DNA of 64,000 bases from Pseudomonas graminis. GTDB lineage: Bacteria; Pseudomonadota; Gammaproteobacteria; Pseudomonadales; Pseudomonadaceae. The DNA is taken from the NCBI RefSeq assembly GCF_002093745.1, contig NZ_MTSB01000005.1, positions 299,138 to 363,137 on the forward strand, read 5' to 3'. A model generated the notes under the pieces. It saw only the letters and a program-made list of their open reading frames with translations, did not search any database and was not told where the DNA came from. The first letter of the stretch is position 1; each line of letters begins with the position of its first letter. This document shows positions 46,318 through 56,082 of the stretch, in pieces. A program made the position numbers and the translations under genes.

Positions 46318-46325
46318 TGCACCCG

Positions 46326-46349
46326 TCAAGGCTCAGGGACGAGCCTTGA
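46326..46349. terminator. Hairpin between GH3 and TetR genes
   Basis: TCAAGGCTC pairs with GAGCCTTGA across six bases between the convergent genes, overlapping the TetR stop. No T-tract is seen. Confidence 0.5.
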
Positions 46350-46983
46350 TATCCCTTCCCAGGCGCTCAACATAGGTACCGAAAACGGCCATGACGTCGA
46401 CGTCTTCGGGGCTTCTCAGCCACTGAATCTGCAAACCGTCCATGACCGAGAAGATTTCCTGAGCCAGGGCTTTGACGTTGATGTCCGCACGAACTTCCCC
46501 CGCCTCTATCAGCGCATTCAGATGGCCGCGCGCGTGCTCGTGGGTCAGTTGAAATCGCTCCTGGTGCCATGAACACGCCGGGTGCGCAGGCGACAGACTT
46601 TCGGTATTCATCAGTAACGCAGCCTGACACTCGTCAGCGTTTTCGATACTGAAGCTCATGCTCAGCTTCAGGAATTTCAGAAAGCCTTCAAGCGTCAGCT
46701 CGGTGGTCAGGTCTTGAAACCGTGACGTGACGCGCTGATCCCTGCGCTCCAGCAGCGCGCCGAGCAAAGCTTCCTTGTTGGGAAAATGGTGCAGCAACCC
46801 GACCGTCGTGATCCCGGCAAGCAGTGCGACCTCACGCATTGACGCGCTTGAGTAGCCGTCTCTGGCGAACACCACCGTGGCTGCGTCCAGCAAGGCCTTT
46901 CGACGCATGTCGCCCTTGGGCGCACGGCGCCGTTTGGGCGCGGCTGCCGCTTCGGATTCATTCCCTGATTCTTCGATGACCAT
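46333..46983 (-). CDS. TetR-family regulator
   Basis: A 216-residue regulator. A basic N-terminal tail (PKRRRAPKGDMRRK) precedes the helix-turn-helix (SASMREVALLAGITTVGLLHHFPNKEALL). ATG at 46983, 22 bases after the MATE stop, so the two are probably one operon with the regulator second. It likely controls the pump. Confidence 0.9.
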   Translation of the reverse strand: MVIEESGNESEAAAAPKRRRAPKGDMRRKALLDAATVVFARDGYSSASMREVALLAGITTVGLLHHFPNKEALLGALLERRDQRVTSRFQDLTTELTLEGFLKFLKLSMSFSIENADECQAALLMNTESLSPAHPACSWHQERFQLTHEHARGHLNALIEAGEVRADINVKALAQEIFSVMDGLQIQWLRSPEDVDVMAVFGTYVERLGRDIKARP

Positions 46984-47005
46984 AAAAACCTGATTACACC
47001 TTGAT

Positions 47006-48367
47006 TCAATAAGCCCGGCCGCTCTCAGCCTGAGCCCTGCCGGTGAAAAAACGCCTTGCCGTGAGCGACGCCGTGGCAATCGAAATCACCGCAACGACTG
47101 CATTGCCGGCAAACATGCCGGGCAAGGCGCCACTGCTGCCGAACCAGTGAGTGCCGGCCAGCACGAACGGCACTGTACCTGCTGTGGCCCTGAGCCAGGC
47201 AAACACGGCCACCCACCACGACTTGTTCATGGTCATGAACACCGCAATAGCCACGAAATCCAGGCCAATAACCACCCAGAAACCGCCACCCCACAAACAG
47301 AAGGCGATGAAGATGGCCCGGGCGTCGGCGCCGAGCTGATACAGATCGGCAATCATGCCGCTGCACAACGCCAGCAGCAACCAGACACCCAGCCCGTAGC
47401 AAACCACCAGACGTCGGGTGAAGACAATCGCCGACCGGACACGGTGGTCCCGGTTCGCCCCGACATTCTGCCCAAGCACCGGGGCTAGCGCACCCGGCAA
47501 GGCAAAAAAAGCGCAGTAGGAAAACTGCAACACCCGGTCCAGCACGGTCATGGCCGCCAGCGCCGAGGTGCCGTACGCCGACAGTGAGGCCACAAGATAA
47601 GCCAGACCGACAGGCGTCGCCAGGTTTGCGACCATCGCCGGGAGCGCGAGCCTGAACGTGCGCACCGCATGAAGACGCAGCAGTTTGCGGTTACGGCTCA
47701 ATATCATACCGATACGGTGGCGGACCCAGTACACCCCGACAGATGCGGAAACAGCAGCCGATACGGCGAATGCCACGCCTGCACCGGTCAGGCCCATGTC
47801 CAGAAAAAAGATGAAAAACGGGTCCGCGACTGCCAGCGTGGCGGCAGCCGACAGCACCACCACCAGCGCACGGCGGTTATCTCCGGTGGTCCTGAGCATT
47901 TGCGCCGACATCTGCATGACCGCCTGCAGCGCGGTAAACGGCAAAGTCAGCCAGATAAAAGCGTGGGCCGCCTGGTAAGTGGCCGCTTCGGCCCCTAGCC
48001 AGTGAGTGATGGGCACCAACAGCGCCAGTTGCAGTGCAGCGGCGAAACCGGACACCGCGATGACCATCAGCATCAGACTGGCGGTCAGTCGCGGGACCGA
48101 TCTGGCCGCGCGATGGCCTATTCGCTCCGACAGCACCGCCGTCGCGGCGATGATCAGACCGGTCGCCAACGCACCGTTGAAGAAAAGCAGAACCTTCGCA
48201 ATGCCGACGGCTGCCAGAAGCACCGGATCGTGCAGCATCGAGACATAGACCAGGGTCAGAATGTCCACGAGAAAAATCGCGAACAGGCTGACCGCACTGG
48301 TACTGGCGGTCACCACGATATGGCGCCCAAGGCTGCCTTGGGTAAATGTCGCGCCGGATTCGGCCAT
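47006..48367 (-). CDS. MATE family efflux transporter
   Basis: A 453-residue polytopic protein with twelve predicted helices. Paired halves begin with SLFAIFLVDILTLVYVSML and LALPAMVANLATPVGLAYLV, typical of MATE (DinF/NorM) exporters driven by Na+ or H+. It is co-transcribed with a TetR-type gene. The substrate is unknown. Confidence 0.93.
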   Translation of the reverse strand: MAESGATFTQGSLGRHIVVTASTSAVSLFAIFLVDILTLVYVSMLHDPVLLAAVGIAKVLLFFNGALATGLIIAATAVLSERIGHRAARSVPRLTASLMLMVIAVSGFAAALQLALLVPITHWLGAEAATYQAAHAFIWLTLPFTALQAVMQMSAQMLRTTGDNRRALVVVLSAAATLAVADPFFIFFLDMGLTGAGVAFAVSAAVSASVGVYWVRHRIGMILSRNRKLLRLHAVRTFRLALPAMVANLATPVGLAYLVASLSAYGTSALAAMTVLDRVLQFSYCAFFALPGALAPVLGQNVGANRDHRVRSAIVFTRRLVVCYGLGVWLLLALCSGMIADLYQLGADARAIFIAFCLWGGGFWVVIGLDFVAIAVFMTMNKSWWVAVFAWLRATAGTVPFVLAGTHWFGSSGALPGMFAGNAVVAVISIATASLTARRFFTGRAQAESGRAY

Positions 48368-48449
48368 TGCTGCTCTCTACAGGGCCTGATCATGACGCGT
48401 CGCAGCGATGATTGTCAGGTTCGTGAAATTGCCATCTTCCTTTGCTCGG

Positions 48450-48704
48450 CTACCGTGTGGCAGCCATCAGACGATTCACTTCACTGCGAACCATGTTGGC
48501 GTATTCCGGGGGGCTCATAGTGTCCAGCTCGGAACGCACCCATTCAGACCATTTGCCCTTGCGCTTGGCCCGCTCGCCCATCAGACGTGCGGCCTCACTC
48601 TTGGCTTTTCCCAGATTGCTCTGCCAGAGGTCGAACAAACGGGATTTTTCGTCTTCCAGAGCGGTACGTTCAGGGAGCGGCCGATTGGCCAGATTGAAGC
48701 TCAT
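48450..48704 (-). CDS. Small conserved hypothetical protein
   Basis: An 84-residue charged, helical protein (MSFNLANRPLPERTALEDEK). ATG at 48704 has AGGTGAC six bases upstream. It has no signal, membrane or metal motif and I do not recognise its family. Confidence 0.7.
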   Translation of the reverse strand: MSFNLANRPLPERTALEDEKSRLFDLWQSNLGKAKSEAARLMGERAKRKGKWSEWVRSELDTMSPPEYANMVRSEVNRLMAATR

Positions 48705-48857
48705 GACAGTCACCTACGGCTAAAAACGGCTGCATCTTACACCCGTAACGGGCTCCACTTGCAGAGTCTTGCGTCGGGTCATTCAAGCATTTGCAACTTT
48801 TCAGGATACGCGAGACTCCATTGATCACTATCGCCATCAACTGAAAGGAAAAAAGCC

Positions 48858-49175
48858 ATGGCTCGCAAGACCTCCGCTCAATACAACGCCGATCAGATCA
48901 AGGATCAGGCCTTCAGTGATCTGCAGGCATTGATCGAAGAATCCGACAAGCTGCTCAAGGAAAGTGCCGCACTGGTAGGCGAAGAAGCAGAAACACTGCG
49001 CGAACAGCTGAGCGTCAAGCTGAAGCAGGCACTGGATTCGATGGCCAGCGTACGTGACCGTACCAAGCCAGTCGTGGAAGCAACCGAGACTTACATCGGT
49101 GGCCATCCGTGGCAGACCGTCGCCATTTCTGCGGGCTTTGGCCTGGTGGTCGGGCTGTTGCTGGGTCGTCGTTGA
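48858..49175 (+). CDS. DUF883 (ElaB/YqjD) membrane-anchored protein
   Basis: A 105-residue protein. An N-terminal coiled-coil of about 75 residues precedes a C-terminal helix (TVAISAGFGLVVGLLLGRR), the ElaB/YqjD pattern. Such proteins anchor ribosomes to the inner membrane in stationary phase in E. coli. AAGGAAAAAAGCC precedes the ATG. Confidence 0.93.
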   Translation: MARKTSAQYNADQIKDQAFSDLQALIEESDKLLKESAALVGEEAETLREQLSVKLKQALDSMASVRDRTKPVVEATETYIGGHPWQTVAISAGFGLVVGLLLGRR

Positions 49176-49212
49176 TCGACGCACCGTAATAAAACGCGCC
49201 GTAGCAACATGA

Positions 49213-49240
49213 AAAACGGGCCTGATTGCAGGCCCGTTTT
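49213..49240. terminator. Strong bidirectional terminator
   Basis: AAAACGGGCCTG pairs with CAGGCCCGTTTT around ATTG. It ends the DUF883 gene and can also serve the convergent SPOR-type gene. Confidence 0.88.
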
Positions 49241-49286
49241 GCTGACGCTTACACACATAGGGGTTATGACCTGTGCATGACGCCTG

Positions 49287-49637
49287 TTAACGCGTGTACT
49301 GCACCACTGAAGGCTCAGCGAAGCGGTGGGATTTGCTCACCTTGGCCTGTAGCGCGACACGCTGTTCTTCAGCCTGGGCCTGGCTTTCATAAGGTCCGAT
49401 CAACAATTGCTGTTTACCGCTTATGTCCACAATGATCGGCGCGTAGCTGCGTTCGAGCAGCCAGGCGCTGGTGTCGCTCACCGCTTCTCGCGAATTCATC
49501 TGGATAAACCATTGCGGCGCGGAAACCGGAGCAGTCACTGCCGTGTTCTGGGCTTTTTCTTTAGCTGGCGCACGCGCGCTGCCTGCATCGCATCCTGCCA
49601 GAGCCAGTACCGCCATTATCATTACCGTCTTGCGCAC
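49287..49637 (-). CDS. SPOR-type lipoprotein
   Basis: A 116-residue protein with a lipoprotein signal (LALAGC, Cys 16) and a C-terminal SPOR-like domain (WFIQMNSREAVSDTSAWLL... LIGPYESQAQAEEQRVALQAK). SPOR domains bind denuded septal peptidoglycan. It is monocistronic. Confidence 0.85.
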   Translation of the reverse strand: MRKTVMIMAVLALAGCDAGSARAPAKEKAQNTAVTAPVSAPQWFIQMNSREAVSDTSAWLLERSYAPIIVDISGKQQLLIGPYESQAQAEEQRVALQAKVSKSHRFAEPSVVQYTR

Positions 49638-49903
49638 GTGAGTCTGCTCCTCGTCTGAAGTGGCGCGAGTCTAGCATTCCCGCAGCCCCTGTTGAGCGAC
49701 TGTGTCGAGGTGTCGCATGCCACCCCTTTGCTGCCAAAGGCCCGGCCCGTCTGGACCTCGCGAACCGGACAGCTTTTTTTGGCATGAGCAATCATGTAAT
49801 CGGATATTTCTTTGCATATAAATGAGACATAAGGTGTCAAACCTCCTGCGACCATGTTGATCGGTGGCCTGCTGCCATCGGTGCATTAGTACAGGAGTTC
49901 ATC

Positions 49904-50971
49904 ATGTGCGACCGAAACCCGCTGCATTGTTTCATTCCGCCTTATATGCTGGAGCGTATGGCGCGGTCCCCCAAGACCCTGGTCAGTGCCCGGGCCATTG
50001 CCAACCTCACAAGTAGCTCGGCGTTCCTCGCCTCCCGCCTGACCGCCCGAACCATGCCCTCCATGCACGCCATCAGGTCGCCTGATGGCAGAAAGCATCG
50101 CGAGATTCATGACGCCAAAGGCACTGACGACCTTCCCGGCGCGGTGGTCCGTACCGAAGGCCAGGCGTCGACTGGCGACAAGGCCGTCGACGAGGCCTAC
50201 GACGGCTCGGGCGATGTGTACGATTTCTATGCGGAGTTGTTTGAGCGCAATTCGCTGGACGACAGCGGCATGTCGCTGGTCTCGACTGTCCACGTCGCCG
50301 AGGTGGATTTCGATGGCGACCATGTGCCGTTGAGCAATGCTTACTGGAACGGCAGCCAGATGGCCTATGGCGATGGTGACGATCTGGTCTTCAAGCGTTT
50401 CACCGGCAGCCTCGAAGTCATAGGTCACGAGTTGACCCACGGCGTGCAGAGTTTTACGTCGAACCTGGACTATCGCGGTCAGTCAGGTGCCCTGAATGAG
50501 CATTTTGCCGACGTTTTCGGCATGCTGGTACGCCAGTGGAAAGAAGGCACCAGCGCTGCCGAATCGGACTGGGTGGTCGGCAAGGAGTTGCTGGTGCCCG
50601 CGCCGACGCGCAGGGGCATTCGCGACATGGAAAAGCCCGGCACGGCGTACTCCAACGATCCCGATCTGGGCGATGACCCGCAGCCGTCCACAATGGCGGA
50701 CCTTTACACCGGTGCAAAGGATCGGGGCGGTGTTCATATCAACTCCGGCATCCCGAACCGGGCGTTCGTGCTGGCGGCCAAGGCGCTCGGCGGAAATGCC
50801 TGGGAAGTGGCAGGCAGAATCTGGTATGAAACGATGCTGGCGCTCAAATCAGACAGTCAATTTGTCGATTGTGCCAAGACCAGTCTAAAAATCGCCGGTG
50901 ACCCGCGCTTTGGTCCAAACGCCAAAAAAGCCGTACAGGCGGCCTGGAAAGAGGTCGGGGTCAAGGTTTAA
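49904..50971 (+). CDS. Protealysin-like M4 metalloprotease
   Basis: A 355-residue thermolysin-family protease without a signal peptide. The short propeptide carries the protealysin mark (CFIPPYMLERM, residues 9-19). The zinc motif HELTH starts at about residue 175, with the third ligand in ALNEHFADVFG near 200 and the catalytic His in GGVHINSGIPN. Family knowledge: protealysins are intracellular or translocated proteases, some cleaving bacterial outer membrane or host actin. The next gene encodes its inhibitor type. Confidence 0.93.
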   Translation: MCDRNPLHCFIPPYMLERMARSPKTLVSARAIANLTSSSAFLASRLTARTMPSMHAIRSPDGRKHREIHDAKGTDDLPGAVVRTEGQASTGDKAVDEAYDGSGDVYDFYAELFERNSLDDSGMSLVSTVHVAEVDFDGDHVPLSNAYWNGSQMAYGDGDDLVFKRFTGSLEVIGHELTHGVQSFTSNLDYRGQSGALNEHFADVFGMLVRQWKEGTSAAESDWVVGKELLVPAPTRRGIRDMEKPGTAYSNDPDLGDDPQPSTMADLYTGAKDRGGVHINSGIPNRAFVLAAKALGGNAWEVAGRIWYETMLALKSDSQFVDCAKTSLKIAGDPRFGPNAKKAVQAAWKEVGVKV

Positions 50972-50988
50972 CCAGAAAGGTGCAGGAA

Positions 50989-51288
50989 ATGAAGGTCTGT
51001 CTAGTGCAATCCGGCGGTTTTGCGGGCGCGGTAAAACGTTGTGAAGTGGATACTGAAACGCTTGCTCCCTCAGAGGCCGAGCAGTTGCAGCGGCTGGTGG
51101 GTGACAGCGGCCTGGATCAGTCAAGCAGCGCGTTCAATGAAGAGGCGCGTGATCTGAATCAGTATGAAATCACCATCGAAGACAAGGCAGGGGAAATTTG
51201 CCTGACCTTTGACGAACACAACGTACCCGAGTCCGCCCGCCAGTTGCTGGGGTTTCTCAAACAGCGCGTCAAACCCGGCAAGCTCTAG
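50989..51288 (+). CDS. Emfourin-type protealysin inhibitor
   Basis: A 99-residue protein with the emfourin pattern (VCLVQSGGFAGAVKRCEVDTETLAPSEAEQL; DLNQYEITIEDK; TFDEHNVPESARQLLGFL). It starts 17 bases after the protease stop with a GCAGGAA site. Emfourin binds protealysin tightly and keeps it inactive in the producing cell, so the pair is a self-protected protease. Confidence 0.9.
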   Translation: MKVCLVQSGGFAGAVKRCEVDTETLAPSEAEQLQRLVGDSGLDQSSSAFNEEARDLNQYEITIEDKAGEICLTFDEHNVPESARQLLGFLKQRVKPGKL

Positions 51289-51523
51289 GCAGACCGGCCT
51301 CGATACCGGCCCTGCTGCGCGTGAACGACATGAAGAGCAAGCAAATTGGCCATCATTGCTTGCCCATGATAATAATGGCGCGTTTATAACTGAACCAGTG
51401 GGTACGGCAACGGTCAATGATCCGTGCGGGAACGTAACCGCGGGTCTACAAAAAAACGTTCCACAATGCCATTATCGAGGTATCTTTTCGTGCCTCGCAT
51501 TCTCACCCCTTACCTCTGCATCA

Positions 51524-52162
51524 ATGGCGTCGATGAGCACTGAGCATCCAACTGAACACTCACACGGTCTGATCATCTGCGAGCATTGCGACTCGCTGTA
51601 CGAAGCCCAGCCGCTGAAACCTGGCGAAGCCGCGTTCTGCCTTCGCTGCGAAGCACTGCTCGGTCGCGGTCAACGAATGACCATTGAGCAATTGCTGGCC
51701 CTGACCCTCGCCGCCGCCATGTTTTTCATATTCGCCAATTTCTTTCCCGTGATCAGTATCAGCATGAAGGGCCTGACCAACGAGGTCACCCTCTGGCAGT
51801 CGGTCGAGGCGCTGGCGCAGGGGCGGATTACCCTCATTGCGCTGGTCGCCGGCCTGTCGATCATTTTTGCCCCGCTGTTGCAGATCGTCCTGCTGTTCTG
51901 GGTGCTGGTGCATGCGCACAGAGGCGTCATTGCGCCTGGTTTCAAGACCTGCATGCGTGCGCTGGAGCACTTGCGGCCGTGGAGCATGCTGGAGGTGTGC
52001 ATGCTTGGCATTCTGGTCGCGATCATCAAGTTATCCGGAATGCTCGACGTACACCCGGGCGTCGGCCTGTGGGCGATGGCCATGCTGATGGTGCTGATTC
52101 TGCTGATAGCCAACAAGGATATCCGACGGTTGTGGGATGAACTGGGAGTGCAACCTGAGTGA
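51524..52162 (+). CDS. pqiA: PqiA family membrane protein (first)
   Basis: A 212-residue protein. An N-terminal zinc-ribbon-like segment with CEHC and CLRC precedes four membrane helices. The start could be 51524 or 51533; neither has a strong ribosome binding site. This is one half of the two-domain PqiA of E. coli; the next gene supplies the second half. Together with PqiB/PqiC it forms an intermembrane lipid transport system. Confidence 0.9.
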   Translation: MASMSTEHPTEHSHGLIICEHCDSLYEAQPLKPGEAAFCLRCEALLGRGQRMTIEQLLALTLAAAMFFIFANFFPVISISMKGLTNEVTLWQSVEALAQGRITLIALVAGLSIIFAPLLQIVLLFWVLVHAHRGVIAPGFKTCMRALEHLRPWSMLEVCMLGILVAIIKLSGMLDVHPGVGLWAMAMLMVLILLIANKDIRRLWDELGVQPE

Positions 52163-52773
52163 ACGGCATTCCCTTCGCCCACGAACACAAGCTCTGCCTG
52201 TGCCATACCTGCGGCTACGCTTGCCAGGAGGACGCCACGCGTTGCCCACGCTGTGATTCTCCGGTGCATCGGCGCAAGCCCAACAGCATCACCCGCACCT
52301 GGGCTTATCTGATTGCTGCGCTGATTTTCTATGTTCCGGCCAACATACTGCCGGTGATGTACACCAACCTGCTGGGCAACCGCAGCGAAAGCACCATCAT
52401 GAGCGGTGTGATCGAGTTTTTTGAAAGCGGCTCCTGGGACATTGCCATCCTGATCTTTGTCGCCAGCGTGCTGGTGCCCTGCATCAAGTTTCTGGTGCTG
52501 GCCATGTTGCTGATCACGTGTCAGCGTCGCAGCACCTGGGCCATGCGCGAGCGTGCGCGGCTTTATCGGTTCATTGAGCTGATCGGTTACTGGTCAATGC
52601 TTGATGTGCTGGTTGTCGCCCTTGTGGCGTCTCTTGTTCAGTTTCGCGAGCTCAGCACCATCGAACCGCGAATCGGTATTCTGTTTTTTGGCTTGGTAGT
52701 GGTGATGACGATGTTCGCCGCCATGAGTTTCGATCCCCGGCTTATCTGGGACGCAGAGGTTGAAGATGTCTGA
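52159..52773 (+). CDS. pqiA: PqiA family membrane protein (second)
   Basis: A 204-residue protein with a GTG start overlapping the previous stop. It has two CxxC pairs (CHTC, CPRC) and four membrane helices (TWAYLIAALIFYVPANILPVMYT). It is the counterpart of the C-terminal half of E. coli PqiA. Confidence 0.92.
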   Translation: MNGIPFAHEHKLCLCHTCGYACQEDATRCPRCDSPVHRRKPNSITRTWAYLIAALIFYVPANILPVMYTNLLGNRSESTIMSGVIEFFESGSWDIAILIFVASVLVPCIKFLVLAMLLITCQRRSTWAMRERARLYRFIELIGYWSMLDVLVVALVASLVQFRELSTIEPRIGILFFGLVVVMTMFAAMSFDPRLIWDAEVEDV

Positions 52774-54445
52774 CAATACCCTCCCCCCGTCTGCTTCAGT
52801 GCCAAGGCCTGAAGTCAAACGTCGTCGCCTGCGCGTCTCGCTGATCTGGCTGGTGCCGATCATTGCGGCGATCATCGGTGTGTCGATGGCCTTCCATGAC
52901 TGGATGAATATCGGGCCGAAAATCACCGTGAGCTTCCTTACTGCAGAGGGCCTGGAGGCCAACAAGACTCAGGTCAAATACAAGAACGTGGTCATTGGCA
53001 TGGTCACGGACATCAGCCTCAGCGAAGACCGCACTCACGTGCTGGCCACCATCGAGCTGAATACCAGCGCCACGCCGTTCACCCGTATCGACAGCCAGTA
53101 CTGGGTGGTGCGGCCGCGTATCGGCGCGCACGGTGTATCGGGCGTCGATACCTTGCTGTCCGGTGCGTTCATCGGTGCCGACGCCGGCAGTTCCGAGGAA
53201 ACCAAGACCAGCTTCACCGGCCTGGAAACACCGCCGCCGGTCACGTTCGGCGAAAAAGGCAAGCGCTTCATCCTGCACACCGACGACCTCGGGTCGCTGG
53301 ACATCGGCTCTCCGATTTACTATCGACGCATTCAGGTGGGCCAGGTCGTTGCCTATGATCTGTCCAAGGACGGTCGCGGGGTCGACGTGCAGATCTTCAT
53401 CAATGCACCCAACGATCAGTACATCACCACCGATACCCGCTTCTGGAACGCCAGCGGCGTGGACATTACGGTCGGCGCATCGGGCGTCAAGGTCAATACA
53501 CAATCCCTGACCTCGATCATCTCGGGCGGTATTGCCTTCCGCGAGCCTAACTGGAGCCCGGACTCCAAGCTGGCCGACGAGAATGCCGAGTTCAAGATCT
53601 TCGACGATCAGACCACAGCGATGGCCCCGCCGGATGGCGAGCCGCGTTACATCCGCATGCGCTTCAATCAGTCGTTGCGTGGCCTGACGGTCAATGCTGC
53701 CGTGGACTTCCTGGGCGTCAATATCGGCAAAGTGGTGTCGGTGGATCTGGATTACGACCCGGCCACCAAGACCTTTCCCGGCATCGTGGGCGCCGTGATC
53801 TACCCCAAGCGTCTGGGCGCTGCCGAGTCCAAGCTGAAAGAGCTTGGCGGCTCAGGTGATGAAGAAGAACAGTCAGCACGGGTATTGGGAGCCTTTGTCG
53901 CCAACGGCCTGCGTGCCCAGGTACGCAATGGCAACCTGTTGACCGGCCAGTTGTACATCGCGATGGAATTCGATCCAAAAGCGCCGAAAGTCGCGTTCAA
54001 CGCCAAGGCGCGCCCACTGGAAATCCCGACCGTGCCGGGCAGCTTCGACAAATTGCAGGAGCAACTGCAGGCGTTCGTCGAGAAGCTCAGTAATTTGCCG
54101 ATCGACCAATTGGCAAACAACCTCAATGGCACCCTGAGCGAGCTGCAAAAGACCCTCAAGCAAGTCAACGGCAGCGTGCTGCCGCAGATGCGTGGCACCT
54201 TGCAACAGGCTGAAAAAACCCTGGGCACCGCCAACGACTCGTTTGCTGAAGATTCACCCGCACGTCAACAACTGGGTCAGGCGCTGGATGAGGTGCAACG
54301 CACAGCGCGCTCGGTCCGGGTGCTGACCGACTTCCTCAGCCGTCACCCGGAGTCGCTGATTCGCGGCCGTACAGGCGATGCCGCCCCACGCTCGTTCAAC
54401 GCCCCCTCTTCGTCCCGAGCCATTGATCCGGAGCCAAAACAATGA
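52766..54445 (+). CDS. pqiB: PqiB, MCE-domain lipid transport protein
   Basis: A 559-residue protein with one N-terminal membrane anchor (SLIWLVPIIAAIIGVSMAF) and three MCE/MlaD domains (about 45-140, 160-250, 290-390), then a long coiled coil with Leu/Gln-rich heptads. In E. coli PqiB forms a syringe-like tunnel across the periplasm. It overlaps the preceding gene by eight bases and pqiC by four. Confidence 0.94.
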   Translation: MSDNTLPPSASVPRPEVKRRRLRVSLIWLVPIIAAIIGVSMAFHDWMNIGPKITVSFLTAEGLEANKTQVKYKNVVIGMVTDISLSEDRTHVLATIELNTSATPFTRIDSQYWVVRPRIGAHGVSGVDTLLSGAFIGADAGSSEETKTSFTGLETPPPVTFGEKGKRFILHTDDLGSLDIGSPIYYRRIQVGQVVAYDLSKDGRGVDVQIFINAPNDQYITTDTRFWNASGVDITVGASGVKVNTQSLTSIISGGIAFREPNWSPDSKLADENAEFKIFDDQTTAMAPPDGEPRYIRMRFNQSLRGLTVNAAVDFLGVNIGKVVSVDLDYDPATKTFPGIVGAVIYPKRLGAAESKLKELGGSGDEEEQSARVLGAFVANGLRAQVRNGNLLTGQLYIAMEFDPKAPKVAFNAKARPLEIPTVPGSFDKLQEQLQAFVEKLSNLPIDQLANNLNGTLSELQKTLKQVNGSVLPQMRGTLQQAEKTLGTANDSFAEDSPARQQLGQALDEVQRTARSVRVLTDFLSRHPESLIRGRTGDAAPRSFNAPSSSRAIDPEPKQ

Positions 54446-55062
54446 CCTTGCGCCTGAAACTGACGGTATTGGCTGCGGCGCTGGGAATCAGTGCCTGCAC
54501 CTCGACGCAGACCCATTACTACACGTTGATAGCCCCCATGACCCAGGCTGACAGCGCAGCCAGGCCCATGCCTTTCCAGTTCGAGATGCTTCCCGTGCTG
54601 ATGGCGGTCCAGGTCGACCAGCCGCCACTGGTGGTTCGCCAAGGCAACGGCAGTCTGGCGATTCTTGACACCGAACGCTGGGCTTCACCGCTGGGCGACG
54701 AGTTTCATGATGCGTTGACCCCGCAACTGGAACGTCGCTTCGGCAGCCGGGACATGGCCGGTCTGCCGAAGAGCGCGGATCAGCCGATTCTCTCCATCCG
54801 CACCGATGTAAGGCGTTTCGAATCCATGCCCGGCAACTACGCGCTGATCGATGTGATATGGACGCTGGGGCTGCGCGACGGCAGTGCCATCGCTGGCAGC
54901 AAGCGAAAAAGCCTGACGTGCAGCAGCGTGATTCGCGAGCAGGCGGGCGAAGGCATGGAAAATCTCATTGTTGCTCACCAGAGGGCAGTGGCAAAACTGG
55001 CGGACAAGATTGCCGCCACCGCTCAGAGCTGGTCACAGCAGCCTTCCTCCCGCTGCCTTTGA
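54442..55062 (+). CDS. pqiC: PqiC-type outer membrane lipoprotein (YmbA)
   Basis: A 206-residue protein with a lipobox (ALGISAC, Cys 19) and the PqiC/ABC-type transport auxiliary fold (THYYTLIAP; PVLMAVQVDQPPLVVR). It is the outer membrane partner of PqiB and the last gene of the operon. Confidence 0.92.
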   Translation: MTLRLKLTVLAAALGISACTSTQTHYYTLIAPMTQADSAARPMPFQFEMLPVLMAVQVDQPPLVVRQGNGSLAILDTERWASPLGDEFHDALTPQLERRFGSRDMAGLPKSADQPILSIRTDVRRFESMPGNYALIDVIWTLGLRDGSAIAGSKRKSLTCSSVIREQAGEGMENLIVAHQRAVAKLADKIAATAQSWSQQPSSRCL

Positions 55063-55070
55063 ACCGCAAT

Positions 55071-55096
55071 CAGGACGCCTTGCCCAAGGCGTCCTG
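55071..55096 (+). terminator. pqi operon terminator
   Basis: CAGGACGCCTT pairs with AAGGCGTCCTG around GCCC, followed by CTTT, just after the pqiC stop. Confidence 0.82.
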
Positions 55097-55170
55097 CTTT
55101 ATCGCAACGGTTCGCCTGATCCACATGACCTCGACACGATCAACTGACCTGCCCGTGCCGCAAAAGCGGC

Positions 55171-56082
55171 TCACCGCGCAGGGAACGCCTTGGTCTCGAG
55201 CTTTTCCATCACCATCCCGATAAACGCCGACACCGCCAAGGGCAGCTGTTGCCGATTGGGGTACAGCACGTGCAGGCCGTGACTGGTGCGCTGGTAGTCC
55301 GTCAGTATCGGCACCAGCGTTCCATTGCGCAGATCGGAGCGAATCAGGGTTGCCGGCAATAACGCGATGCCCAGCCCCGCGAGCGCTGCCTTGCGCAAGG
55401 CTTGCGCGGTGTTGGCGTTGAATCGACTGGCAATCTGTACGTCGTGCATCTTCGCGTCCGGTCCTGGCAGGCGCCAGGTGGTAATGCCTCCTGGGTGCGC
55501 GGCACTGACGCAATAATGTTGTTGAAGGCTCTCCAGCGAATCAGGCATGCCGTGGTTGGCGATATACGCCGGGCTGGCAACCATGCCGTCTCGCGCTTCG
55601 TCGATCAGTTGACGCCCAACATAGCCTGAGTCCTGCAAGGGGCCGCCTCTGAAGGCAATGTCCAGCCGGTCAGCAATCAGGTCGGCGCGGTCATCACTGA
55701 GCACGAATTCGAGCTGTACACGCGGGTATCGGGCGAGAAAGTCGGCCACCCAATCCATCGAGAAGAAATCGAAAAAATCAGCCATCGCCGCGATGCGCAC
55801 TCGGCCACTGGGTTCTTCACGCCCCGAGACAAGCTGCTCTGCGGCATTCATCAAACCATCGACGGCCTCTGTGCAGCGCCCATAAAAGTCCTCACCGGCC
55901 TGGGTCAGCATCAACTTGCGTGTCGAACGCTGCAACAGTCGCGTGCCGAGTTGCACTTCAAGTTGCTGAACCCGGCGGCTGACGGTATTGGAAGGCATGC
56001 CCAGATGCCGTGCCGCCTGCGCGAAACTGCCGCTGCGCACCACCTGCACGAACAGAGCAACATCATTCAGATCCGGTACCAA
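55171..56082 (-). CDS. LysR-family regulator
   Basis: A 303-residue LysR regulator (DLNDVALFVQVVRSGSFAQAARHLGMPSNTVSRRVQQLE). I chose a TTG start at 56082 because the family begins here and GAGG precedes it; the reading to 56181 would add unlikely residues. It is divergent from the pirin gene, so it probably regulates it. Confidence 0.88.
   Translation of the reverse strand: MVPDLNDVALFVQVVRSGSFAQAARHLGMPSNTVSRRVQQLEVQLGTRLLQRSTRKLMLTQAGEDFYGRCTEAVDGLMNAAEQLVSGREEPSGRVRIAAMADFFDFFSMDWVADFLARYPRVQLEFVLSDDRADLIADRLDIAFRGGPLQDSGYVGRQLIDEARDGMVASPAYIANHGMPDSLESLQQHYCVSAAHPGGITTWRLPGPDAKMHDVQIASRFNANTAQALRKAALAGLGIALLPATLIRSDLRNGTLVPILTDYQRTSHGLHVLYPNRQQLPLAVSAFIGMVMEKLETKAFPAR

Noticed and set aside
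49904..50971. Secreted thermolysin or elastase
   Set aside because: There is no signal peptide, and the short propeptide and adjacent emfourin gene fit protealysin instead.
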